From positions 744,001-808,000 of the forward strand of contig NW_024881708.1 in NCBI RefSeq assembly GCF_019059575.1: DNA of 64,000 bases, written 5' to 3'. Positions within the stretch are counted from its first letter, which is position 1. Every line of letters begins with the position of its first letter. Below are positions 1 through 12,040 of the stretch, one piece after another. The DNA comes from Amphibalanus amphitrite. Its lineage: Eukaryota; Arthropoda; Thecostraca; Balanomorpha; Balanidae. The notes beneath the pieces were generated by a model that searched no databases, was not told where the DNA came from, and saw only the letters and a list, made by a program, of their open reading frames with translations. A program made the position numbers and the translations under genes.

Positions 1-2180
1 GGTATAGCTCAGGCTTATATCGCCTGGATATTTCATTTGTCATACATTTTGAGTCACTGAATCACAGTAGATCCCGTTTATATCTGCTGACGCCTGGTTG
101 ATCTAACCAACATGGACAGTATCGACTTGCCTTCATCTACCAGCTCTGCGCTGTGTGTGCACAGTGTCAACTGTTTTCCTTTTCGACAGGTAAAACAATG
201 GCTGCGAACCGCTCGGCTGCGTGCCGGTGTGTGTATTTTTCACCGTCTGATCACGTGTGACGCGGCCGCTGACGGAGGCGCCGGTCGCAGGAATGCCGTC
301 GATCCGTGCTGCAGTTGTTAGTCCTGCGTGTCGTTCGCCACCCAGCTCATGTCGTGACATTTTCCCGTCGACCGGCGCCCGATTAGCCCGGTCAGCGCGA
401 GTCCTTTCTATTTGCGCGGCGCTGCTGCACAACTTTCCGGCGATAACGCCGCCGCTGACGGGGGCCGTCGCTCGGCCCTGGCACGCTCTCACAGCGGCGC
501 CGCTCCGGCAGCCTTTGGGTCGCGTCAGTCGAGCGGACTTCATGGCTCGTTTCTGCCTCGTGCCGCTGTGGGCGGGCGGCGGTCGGCCGGCGCTGGAGCG
601 GCTCGCTGCTGTGTCTGTACGATCGGTGTGATTTAGGAGACGGTAAAACGTCCACCGGCGCTGACAGAGAGTCGCACCGATCGTTTGAGGACGAGCCCCG
701 GCTGGACACCGCGGGAGGTGCTGTGGGGATGCTGGCAATGGTGGTCGGTGGAAGGGTACTGGGAGGTTATGGTGCCGGTGAGAGGAGTCACGGGTCGGTA
801 AATGTTCCTGGAAAATCGAGAGGGTGACCCAGAATACCACCTGTTCTTGGACTGGCCATACTGACGGATTATTGCGGCGAATGGAGCTCGTGCAGTGAGC
901 GTGAGTTATTTGCGTTCCATACAACCCTATAATTTAGTAACTGCAGGCAAGTTTGCTTGGATTGAACGAACTACGCGCAAGAGTGGTCTAGCCAAGCGTC
1001 ATTACTGTCAGTTTTAAACATGTCAGCTAATGCTGTCCATACAACTTGGCGAAATATTTGACGGGCTAATCTTCCACCGCGGTATCCTGGCTTCTGCTGA
1101 GACGGACTTGGCATTCTGAAACGCTCAACATTAATCACAGCGGGATTAAATAATTTCTGACGGCGTGAATTTCATGTCGGGGGTTGGCCGCTCTGCGGTC
1201 TCGGTCGACGGAGACCATTTGTTACCGGCGCTGTACGCCGCGCGTGGCAAGAGAGCCCGGAGCGGTACCCACGCTTCGACAGAATTAACTGGTATAAATA
1301 AACAACTTTGAGCCGGGGAGCATTGATAGAGAAGTGAGACTGGTAAAGACTGGAACGTTACTATGACAGACATTACAAATACACATGATACCATCCCTCA
1401 CTTAATTACGATCTATGGTAATCTGACCAACAGAGATACGATTTGGCTACGCGTTTACATAGCATCTATCTGATACGGTATAGTTCTTGCTAATACACTG
1501 CGGGAAATGACAATGCTGCTATGCAGAATGACAACTGACCCAATAAATCTGCAGCAAGGACGGCCATTCTCGCTGATCGGAGTATAATTCACCGGTGGGG
1601 ACTGATAGTAAATAAATCACCGGACAGCCGATATCTGGTCGAGCCCGGGAAGAATTGCCCTCCGGAGGACGGACATTTCAGAGTGATCACTGTAAAACTG
1701 GCTCGATTCCGCGCCCTGCAGAGTCCCGGGCAAAGGCTGCGGCCGGCTTTTATGGCTAATGAAATGCCAGAGAGGATTCTTCCTCTTCCTGCGAGGCCGC
1801 TGTCGAGTCGGCACGAGACGGCTTACTCGAACGAGTGGTCGTCTCTAGGGTAGAAGACCTGAGGCGCTTGCTAGGACGCCGGAGCTCACGGACTGGCTCA
1901 TGGGAGGGTGTTACGGCTGGAATAGTTAGCTTTTCGTGTTTTTATTTTTCAGGGATAAGAGCAAATCACCATAGGTTCTTAGTTATTCGTAGTTGATAAG
2001 CAGTTAAGCATTGTTGAGCGATTCCGCTTGTTTTGTGTGCACCATGTCCCTTACCAAATCATTTTCCCTCGCCGACTCACCACTTCCCCCAGCCATGTGA
2101 CCGGATAGCTGACCGGGCTGTGACCCTGGCTATGACCCACCGACCCAGCGACTGACCTGACTGTGACCTGTGTCCGCCAG
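1..2180. other. Noncoding DNA upstream of first visible ASPP exon (probably intron)
   Basis: No exon with good splice sites and family-like translation was found here, although the ASPP protein must have more N-terminal sequence. The GC-rich part (about 250-900) has open frames on both strands, but their translations look like GC-rich noise. The last 90 bases before exon 1 contain several TGACC/CTGACC words that could serve as branch sites. Inferred to be the 3' part of an ASPP intron. Confidence 0.5.
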
Positions 2181-2325
2181 GAGAGCCGCCACCAGGCGAT
2201 GAACTCAGAGACGGAGCGACTGCGCCGGCTGCGGGAACGGGTCGAGGCGCAGGAGCTGAAACTGCGCAAACTGCGGGCGCTGCGCGGTCAGAGCGAGCAG
2301 CAGAGGGTCAACAACAACGCACTGA
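2181..2325 (+). CDS. ASPP: ASPP exon 1 of window: start of coiled coil
   Basis: Acceptor GTCCGCCAG|GAG and donor CTGA|GTGAGT; enters in phase 0 and leaves after one base of a serine codon. It encodes 48 residues including [20 protein letters not shown], a charged heptad-like helix that matches the coiled-coil segment of ASPP1/2 just before the conserved N-A/N-L-S turn. The serine is completed by the first two bases (GT) of the exon at 12957. The ATG inside this exon is not the gene start, because the frame continues upstream into the acceptor and the family has further N-terminal domains. Confidence 0.85.
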
Positions 2326-5300
2326 GTGAGTACCGCACACATCCACGGCTGCTGCTTTCGGTTTATGTTGCTGTGACATGAAAAAAATGCAAGGTACAGT
2401 GTCAAAGAAAAGACATTTCTGTGAGTAATTCCTGGAATAGTTAAATGGAATCGATGTAAAAAAAAATACATTTGCGTGAACAATTGGAGTCTGGTCTTCT
2501 AGTTACACGATTTCGTCATGAGCCATTCCCGCTCGCCGCTGGCTCCGATGCCTCCGACTGCCGTCCACCCTGCTGTCGCGGCTGTCGGACGGACATCGGT
2601 CGCCATCCATTGTCCTGTCCGCTGTCCGTCGGTCGCCGTCAACACCCGACTGGGCCGTTTTTGTGGACCTTCTTGAAGGGGTTCGTGTCGCAGAGGTCGT
2701 GTCGTTGAACCGTGAAGGCCCCGTGAGCCCACCAGTTGATCGTGTCCGTTCGTCCTGACATGTCGTCTGTTCGTCACGGAAGGTCGCCTATTCGTCTCAG
2801 CTGGTCGTCGGTCGATCTTAGACGATCTTGTACCCCTTTCGACCCCGGTCAAATGTCGGTGACAGTCGACAAGTGACCGTCAGAAACTGTCGGTGGCAGA
2901 TATCCTATTCCTGTGGCAACGCTATGACGTTCAACAGACCAAGTCTGACCCCGCAGGCGGCGCTCCGACGCTCGAACTCCTGAAAACGACGGCTGAGAGC
3001 CGCATTGTGGACGTCGATGACAATGGTGCTCGTGGCAGATGGCCGACCGCTCAAGACAGCCATTTGGAGGGATTTCAAAGAATGGTGCTCATGGCATGTG
3101 GTGCCTATGCTAGAGCTCCGTATATCCCCCTGGCGGCTCACAGCTCGCAGCTCAGCTCACACGTTGGCTCCACTATATATCCGGCCATCATTTACAACCC
3201 CATCGTGCGCGCGAGGATGATGAACGACCGTCCTCTGTCTCCGAGAAGACACTCACTCCAAAGTCATATCAGCATACCTCTGGCGACACGAGTAGCCACC
3301 AGCGGACCTCTGCGCCGGTTCCAATTAAAAGTTGAATGTCTGGGGAGCTGCGGCGGAATGGCTAATTACTCGGCCGGCCGCGTGACCCGGCCGAGGAGCG
3401 TGGTACAGCGCGGCGCGAGCCCGGGTCACAGCCGCCTCCTCTGGGACGGCCGCTGTGCGAGCGGCGAGAGACCCGAGCTGCACGCGCCGCGGCGAGAGGC
3501 GCCTGCTCGGCGTCTGACGATCCAATAACGACTTCCCGACGCGCGTGGGCCGCACCGGTCGCCTGTTGTTCGCCGCCGCCGCCGATGCAGGTCCCGTTAT
3601 TAATTACCGACTGCCTGTGTGGCCCGGTGGACGGAGGACGGACTCGTTCCCACGGATGGCTGCCGGCCTGTGTTACCATCTGAGGCTGTGGAGTGATTGC
3701 TGGCTGCGTAACTGATCCATTCCGGGCGGGGTTTCTGAAGTGAACTCTTGTTTCACAGTGAGTCTACATCTAAGCACTATGTAACCATTTCCCTACGAAC
3801 TAGCAGTTAGTTTGTTACCACATATCACTCATATACGATTTATTGTCATTGGTAAATCTGTTAGGCCATTGCCGGTGATACTAACTGTCGTTTATTCAGC
3901 TGTGATTTGATTAAGCAGCTAATTCCACCTGCTCACTGCCACCTACATGAGTGGCAGATTCGGCAATTGCAACGTATGTATGGGGATGATCACTACCAAT
4001 GCCTAGAAACCAGTGCCCGCAGCTTCGACACACGGCCGCATCGATAGCGGCGACGGTGGAGCGAGAAGAACCACTCTGATAACCAGTGGGGAAGGCGGGG
4101 CAGGGACGGCCGAGGGGCGAGCGGTGCCGCTGCCGGGCAGAGTCTGAAGTGAGGAGCTGTGTTCGTTCAGGCGCGCTGACGGCGACACTCCACAGTCCAT
4201 TTCTTGTGGAGAGCCCCGGAGGTGTTGGCGGTGCTATATTGACACCGTCTGAAGAGCCGGACGGACGGACGCTCAGACTGGGCGTCTATTGAAAGAGGCG
4301 TTCACTGTTACAGTGCTCCAGGAGCCTCTGGCTCGCCGAGGACACGTGTCCGGGCCCGGGCGTCGGAAATTACGCGGCCGTCAGCGGTAAGATGAATGGT
4401 GGCAGCTCTGGGCCCGGGCAGCGCACATATGCAGAATATCCGGCCGGGCCGCCAGCTCTGTCCCGGGCTGATTGGATGGCCGAAAAATGGCCACTGGCGG
4501 CCGCTGAAGGTGGGAAGGTGTGTCTGACGGGTGAGATCGACCGCGAGCGACTGCGCCGCGGGGATCGCCCGCAGCCGTCTCAGGAGCCCGATCTCGACTT
4601 GTCGCCGGCCGCTCCCGGGCCGAGATCGGGAGACGGCGGCGTCAGTTGGCGAGATATCGGAGATTTGGAGCCGATCAGAGCCGAGAGATTCATGGCTCGG
4701 CGCTCCGGCTCGGACGGTATGGCCGCGCTGTCTCTGGAATTCGGTCCTAGATGGACAGCCGATGGTTCCGCCGCGCGCCGGGACGGTAAAACAGAGAGGA
4801 CCGACAGGCCGGCATAGTTATGTGCCCGCTTTATAAAACGACATCCATGTTAAGCTTTTATCGCAGCGCGTGAGAGATTGTCAGTCCGGATAAAAGCCCT
4901 TGAGTGGTGTTTTATTATTCATAGATTAGAATCGACGCTGGGCTGAACAATCGAGGGATCAAAAAGTCGTTTCCGGCGACAAACAGCTAGGTGTCCTTTG
5001 TTTTTGGGTGGTCGGCGCTCTGGTTGAACGCCAATGACATTTTAATGGACTACACGCGTTTTCGCAGAGCAAATGGACACATTCACACAAAACAATGACT
5101 GTGTGTACCAAATAGGACAAGAACGCAGTCTTGGAACCACTATATATTTCAGTTAAGCGTTTTTTTGGCTCCAACAGTACCACCAGTTCTGGGACCGGTA
5201 TCAATCATGGTAGAGGCTGGACACGAGGCCCAGGCTCGACGAAGGCTTCGCACGCCTGAACGTCCGGTCGGCATTTAGTCGGTCGGCCCGCGTGTCGTCC

Positions 5301-8300
5301 CGCCTCAGAGTCGCCCGGTCCGCCTGTCGCCCCGCCTCAGAGTTGGTCCTGTCGTTCGGCCCGGCTAATCCGCCCGCCTGCAGTCGCGGCGGTCAGAGTT
5401 ATCGACGCGGTAATGTATCGGCCGGCCACTTCGGCAAAGTTTGCTGCATCCATTATTCATTCGATGCAAATGGGCGGCGATTTGCTCCGAGGTGACCCCC
5501 AGTGGCCCGGCTGGCACGGCCGTCGAGAGCCGCTCGCCGCCGTAATGGGACATTGATTGGACCAGAAGACGGGTTCACTGTCTGGCCGACCGCATTGCAG
5601 TAACTGGTCAGTGTTAATTCGAGGAGGAGGATATAATATGGTGTATACTGTATATAGTGTGTATAAAATGAGATCCTGTTTTACACGTCTTGGTAAATGC
5701 TCATATGCAGAAAATTATAGGATGAATCTGAATTCATTTGACTAGCTTAATTTCAGCCAATCAAATTCAATCACGGACAGGAACCAATCTCATTTCAATA
5801 GACAAAACCCCACGCTGAAGCCCGCCGCGCCGTTCCGAGCCAGAATAGCCGACTGGCTGCGTGTGTGGCCCCTGGGGGCGTGCTGGTGGCGCGAGGAACC
5901 GATATCGCTGTCGGTGACGGCATGACCTTCTGGAGTCGATACCCAGCCGCTGGCGACGTATCGACAAACCGACCCGCATCGGCCACAGGGTATCGCGATT
6001 CCCACATCGCCAGTGGCGGGGCGGAGGGGTGTTCGTCGTTCACACGTCATCGGTCATGGACAGCCAAACGGCGTCAGTAGTCAGTTGCGTCAGTGTCAGC
6101 CGTCAGCTGCGTCAGCGGGCGACTGACGTCGGCCGAGCAGCAACTCGAGTCGGTCCTGACCTGACCTGACCTGACTGCAGCAAAAGACAGTAGCTCGGGT
6201 CGGTCCTGACCTGACCTCACGGCACCAGTGAACGGCAGCTCGGGTCTGTTCTGACCCGACCTGACGGCAGCCGGCGGCGGGCGGGGAGCAGACGCCGCTG
6301 GCTGCCGTCCACCATTGATTACTGTCGCCGCCAGCCGCCGGAGCGGTGTGCCAGCACGGGCGGCGTGACTACCCGAGGGCGCCGCCCCCGCCCCCGTCCC
6401 GGCGGCGGCCACAGAGGCCCGACTGTGCGTCAGGGATGAGACCGCCGGCGCCGCTCTGTCTGCCCCGCCAATGTCGCCGACCCAGACAGGCCGCGGGGGT
6501 GACAGCGGGGGACGGGGTGGCACCCGCAACAACGGCAACAACAACCATGGCTGCGTCAGACATCCGCGACGGCACCGGAAACGACATCGGATACAGCCGG
6601 AAGCGATCATCGGTAAAGTACACAACTAAACCACAAGTTGAGAGATCGCCGGCTGACCGGCCGATCAGCTGGCCGGTTCCCGTGAAGTCGGCGGCCGTCG
6701 AGCCGTGACCGACCGAGTGGTGGGATGTGCTCCAGTGGCTCGGCCGGATGTCGTTCGGGCCCGACGGCAGAGCGGAACAGAGCGGTAGTTACAGTCCCTC
6801 CGGGCCTCCGTCCGTGTCTCCGTCCATCCGTCGGTCCATCCGTCTGTGTGTCCGTTCGTCTGATTTGGGACCTTGGCGGCGAACGTTGTAGCTGGTATGG
6901 TGGCGAGTGGTAGTGACGGTGACTGCGAGCGGGACAAAAGGCTTCGAGATTGCGTGCGGGAATGTTTGGCCGCTCCCAAAGCCGGCCGGATGACGGAGGC
7001 CCCTGTGTCGGTCGCAGACGGCGGCGGCCGATAGTGTCACGTGGTGCTCGTGTCGCGTGCTGCTCCGTGCTGTAGGGCGCTGGCTGGCTCTTTAGTTGAC
7101 TAATCTCTTTAGTTGCCCCTTGATTGCTGTCCTGGCCCGTCATCCCCACGTGCGATGGTGCGGTAGCGTTTTCACTACCATCTCGGCTATCTCCTTGCGT
7201 GTCTTGCAAGCGATGCATCTTCTTTTCGCGACGTCGTCAAAGGAGCGATTGGCGACGGAAGTAAGCCGATCCGGTGCCGCCGAATCGGCGAGAAGGACCG
7301 GATCTGCGGCCCGTGGCGCGGGACCGTCCGGCCGGTCAGCTGAGGTTAGCGCCCTGACCAGAAGGCCGGCTGAGGTCAGCACCCTGACCGGGGGCCGGCT
7401 GAGGTCAGCACCCTGACCGGGGGCCGCCTGAGGTCAGCGCTCATTGCGCCGGGACCAGCTGAGGTCATCGGTCTGAAGGGGCGCTGCGCGGTGTCGTGTC
7501 GCTCGCAGCTGTGACTCAGAGGCCTGACGTCGGAGGGTGGCTGACGGCTGTGACAGCTGAGCGGTGCTCAGAGATGTGTCACGCGGGTCGGGCCGTGTCG
7601 GTGGATCGTTAGGATAGATCAGGGATGATGAACCGACGTCGGCCGCCTGGCGCTTGTCCCGCAGAGTGACAGCGATCTCCGGGCCTACTCGACAAGCATG
7701 CTTAGCCGCTGAGGTTGGCAGGCTCGGGGCCTTGTACATATATTCTACACTTGGTGGTCACCTCACAGTCTCTTCCTACCTATGGAAATGCAAGTCTCTT
7801 CCTATGGGAGATGCCTGAAGCACTGCTTTGACCAAGTACACGTAAAACCGATGCGTATCTCCCAATGGTGCTCCCACCTCATTCCTGAGTGGAATGGAAT
7901 ACCAGTTTCATGTTTGTGTTGAAACCCCACTTCCTCGGTTGATGTATGTGGCACCGGGGGATGTCTCGGCGGGGAAATTTTTCAACAGAAATATTAAGCA
8001 TCGAGCCTGTGTAAAACTCCCTGCGGCTTAAGTTACGGGTGACGGAGACTGATGAATGACCCCATGTCACACATTGTTCCATGGGCCGCCTATCATCGGT
8101 GGCGAACAGCCCCCATTAAAAATGCACGCCACGGCGAACCGCGGCTAATCGAATAATCAGCAGGGAACGTTGAGGAACGTTCTGGGGAATATGTGCCCGA
8201 GACTGCCAGAGCGGAACGTACACCCGGATACCGGGCCCGTGCACAGGCCACAGCTATGGTCGGTCGGTGGGCAGGTTATTTATCCCACAGAGACACGTGT

Positions 8301-11300
8301 TTGGAGCGGCTAGCCACAGTTAACTCGTGTCCTCGAGCGCCACTTTCTCCTTTCAATGACTGAAAATGGGCCCGCTGATCCAGCAATTGTGGTCCGGCAA
8401 ATCCCATCTGATCACAACATAACTAACTAGTACCTACGCTTTTTTGTTGTCTTTTCTTGCTTACTACTTTTTCTATTTGGAACGACTGGATGGTTATTTG
8501 TGGAGTTATGAGTCAAGGCAACATCTCGTCATCGCATTGTGACAGTTCTGACTTGTTCCTTTTAGCTCCCTTGGCATGAGTAGTATTATGTCATGAATTT
8601 GAGTCCTGTTTATAGACGGAGTATAATGACGGCTTTGATCGGAATCTAGGATGTTTCGCACTCTCCACGGCGCTGCTACAATGGCAGTGATTGATGGACG
8701 TGGCCAAATGGATCTCCCAAGCCCCGGCCTTATCCGTGCACACCATCCTCCTCCCGTGACGGCAAGGGTGTTCCCGAAGAATGCAGCGCTCGCGTCAGAG
8801 CGCTATTTAAAGCCTCCTCGGAGCGGCAGCTGCTGTAATATTGAAGCGCTCAATATTGGCAGTCATTTTTTAACAGCCAGTCAGGCGCTATGAAGGCAGT
8901 TTTCTAGCGACTGCGCAGCTCACGGCCCACGGGGACTCTGCTTGGGGGTGGATTGACCCTAATCCTGTGCGTTCCTCTGCGCGCGTGCCTCTATTACCGG
9001 TCAGACCTGACCGTCTCCCCAGGGCAGGCTGCCGAGGAGCCCGGTGAGCTGGCCCGTCCCCACTGACCGGAGAGGCAGCTCATGGTGTGCCGGGGAAGTC
9101 AGAATATCCCCGTCTGAGTGCATTGACGGTGTATGGAGCCGCTGAGAGCGGAGGGGCGTGCTCAGACTGATCAGCCCTGCCCGGCCTGACCCGGCCGACG
9201 GGTTGTGCTGCCGTCCCTCCTCGGACAAACACGGACTGAGGTATGCCGAGGCTGACGTTGGAATGAATTCCCGCATCCACCGGCCGGTCAGAATCCTGGG
9301 GAGCGGGGTCAGAGGTGCAGTCACGCAGTGGTCACATCCGCTTGGGAGTTTGGTATCAGGTCGACGCCTGAATGGACTGCACCGGTCTGAGCTGCCTGCT
9401 GATCGTGAGCATCGTGCATGACTCCTGACCTGACCTGACCGGACTGGCCTGACTCCTGTGCAGCTGGCCGACAGACGCTCTCAGCGACGTACCAATTCCG
9501 CCATTCACGAAGTCTTGTTCCCTGTCCCCTCACCCTTCCGTCCTCCTCACGGAGCCGGTATTTAGCTAATGAAAGAACCAGCTGGTGAAACATACAGAGG
9601 CCGCTCGTTATGAAAACGATGCTGCTGTTCTATGTCGCAGTGCAGTGAACGGAACTGTTCCAATGTCGGTCCAACGATGTTTGCACTGTCATAGCTTTCG
9701 GTTTTCAGATCATCGCGCCGCTGAGAAAGCCGTACTTATGGGCTGTTTGAAATCGTAACCGACGGACACTCAAATAAAGCCACGATGAATGGTCATCGCA
9801 CTGATGAAATCCGCCGAGAGAATCGTTCACCGAAGTGTGCTATCATCAACGGCACGTGGTGCTAAATGCCGCTTCAAGGGCAGCTGGCCCGATTCAATAT
9901 TCCTCCAATGTCACATTCTCGAAACTCCTTGATCTCGTCCAATTTATCAAAGTAGTAACTCATAGGAGGGCCGGCACGTGCCTGGTCTGTGGCTGCTCGG
10001 CAGAACGTCTGCCCTATCACGTGCCAGAGCGGTGCTGCAGATGCCTCTGCGAAGACTGGTACCGTCCCCGTCGGCCTTTCCAGCTGTAACTCACCAGAGG
10101 CGGCTCGTACTGAGTTCTGATGAGTTCAAAGCTGAGCAGGCTCGCTGATGCAAAATGTTCCCGAGGGAGGAGCCGAGATAGACGAGGGGAGGGAGAGTAC
10201 CACCCACACTCCCAGACTCTGAGCGGGCGCGCGGCCCGTGTCACCGCTGACTGGGGGTGACAGTGACCGCCGTGGGTCAGCCTCAGCCCCCCGGTGGTCC
10301 GTCTGCAACCTCGTCGATAATGCACGGAGGAGCGCTCCAAAATCGGCACTGAGCCCCTCCCGTCACGGCGCCGCCCGTCAGGCGGCGAGAAATATGGCGG
10401 CGCCCATAGACTTAAGGCGCCTATATTGGAAGATGGCAAGGAGTGAAACGAGTGACGAAGAAACTGCAACAGCCAATGCTGAAAGTAGAGCGTATCAGTA
10501 TAAGTATTAGCAGGGTTACTTATTTCCATTTTCTCTGATCATTTTAACAATTAGAAGCCGGATTTCTTGCTTTTAGATTGTTTGCTTGTTTTGCGGGTTT
10601 CTAGCTAGACTTGTCTTATCATTAACTAAAGTGCGCACGGACAAAGGAAGATCTGTTTTGAACAGCAAACACAATTTTCCTCGTTCCGGCTTTATACCTA
10701 TGAAGTGTTTGTGCTGTTGAAACGAAAACAGGTTTGTCAGACACTTGAAATCTTGTAGACTGTAAACATGAACCTCTCCAGCTGGATTAAAACAAGCAGT
10801 CGAGTGTTGTAAACTTTCGTGGTAATTAGCGAGGGGAAATTGAACTACCGGGGTACGCGCGGTGCACGGCAATGACTCAAGTCGCTTGAGTCATGACCCT
10901 CGGACATTTAACGTTTCTCCCGATGCGACGTGGGCTTAAGTAGGCTAGGCCGCTTTACCGCAAGGCGCATGTCATGTCTTAAGAATTTCATTTCATAAGA
11001 ATTTGCCACCCAACCACCACGAATGCGTTTTTCTTGCATTGCACGTTTACCCGGCTCACTCGAGTGACACTGGCTCAGCAAAGTTGCGCAAACGGAAACC
11101 CCTGAATCTGGAGACCATCAGTAGAAGTCAGACCAAGTGAGCCGTGTTACAGCAGATCCTGCGGGGTGTTTGTCCCCCTCCCCCCCCCCCCTCAAGCCGG
11201 CTTAGCCGTCCCACCCGGGTGTCGTGTCGTGTCGACGGCTGCCGTGCCGAGCCGACACGCTCTTCGTGCCGACGGTAGTCCGCCCGGTGCTGTCGGTGTC

Positions 11301-12002
11301 CGGTGGGCCCGGACCCGGTCCCAGGACCCCCGCTGCAGGGGTCGATAGCCGCTACTATGGATAATCGACACGGGCTGCCGGCAGTCGGTCCCACAAAGGT
11401 CCACACACCGGTCCGGGCCGCTTACACACCGGCCCCGGGCGCCGATTACACAGAGTAGTGTACGGTGCAGTCGTACTGTCACCGAGGGTTGTATGGGTAC
11501 GTTATATATTGACTGGAGGCTACCGACGAACGGTACCAAGAGTGATGACTGATGACTGAGGCCAAAACAGGCCTGGGATCAAGTAGGTTGATAAATTCCT
11601 GGGTTGGTAGTGAAGTGCTCTTGTCGGTTGTAGTGAAGGAAAATAAGCGATTTTTTTCGGAATAGCACGTAGCAAATATCCTGCACATCAGACGGCTTTG
11701 GTTTGGTAGCAGTGATTCAAACGCTGTACTGGGGAGTATCATAGTAGCTGATCTGCACCTACACAACGCATTGCTCACATAACCGTTTACGGGAGCTGAA
11801 TGGATGAATCAGCGACCGCAGAGGGGCGTCAATCGGCACTGGTCAGCTCAGCACTGGTCAGTCGTCTGGGACCGACTGTGTGCCGTGATCTCGAGGTCGA
11901 GCGAGTCCCAGGGGTGAAGACTCTCGGACAATGTCCCAGTCTCCAGAGGACAGCAGTGGTGGTGGTAGCTATACGGAGAGATGGAGAGATGGAGAGAAAA
12001 GA

Positions 12003-12040
<38 letters not shown>

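Noticed and set aside
133..924. 263-codon minus-strand frame
   Set aside because: GC-rich region with overlapping open frames on both strands; the translation is Arg/Pro/Ser noise with no domain.
4392..4817. 141-codon plus frame in a GC island
   Set aside because: No recognisable motif, and overlapping frames are also open. Probably chance.
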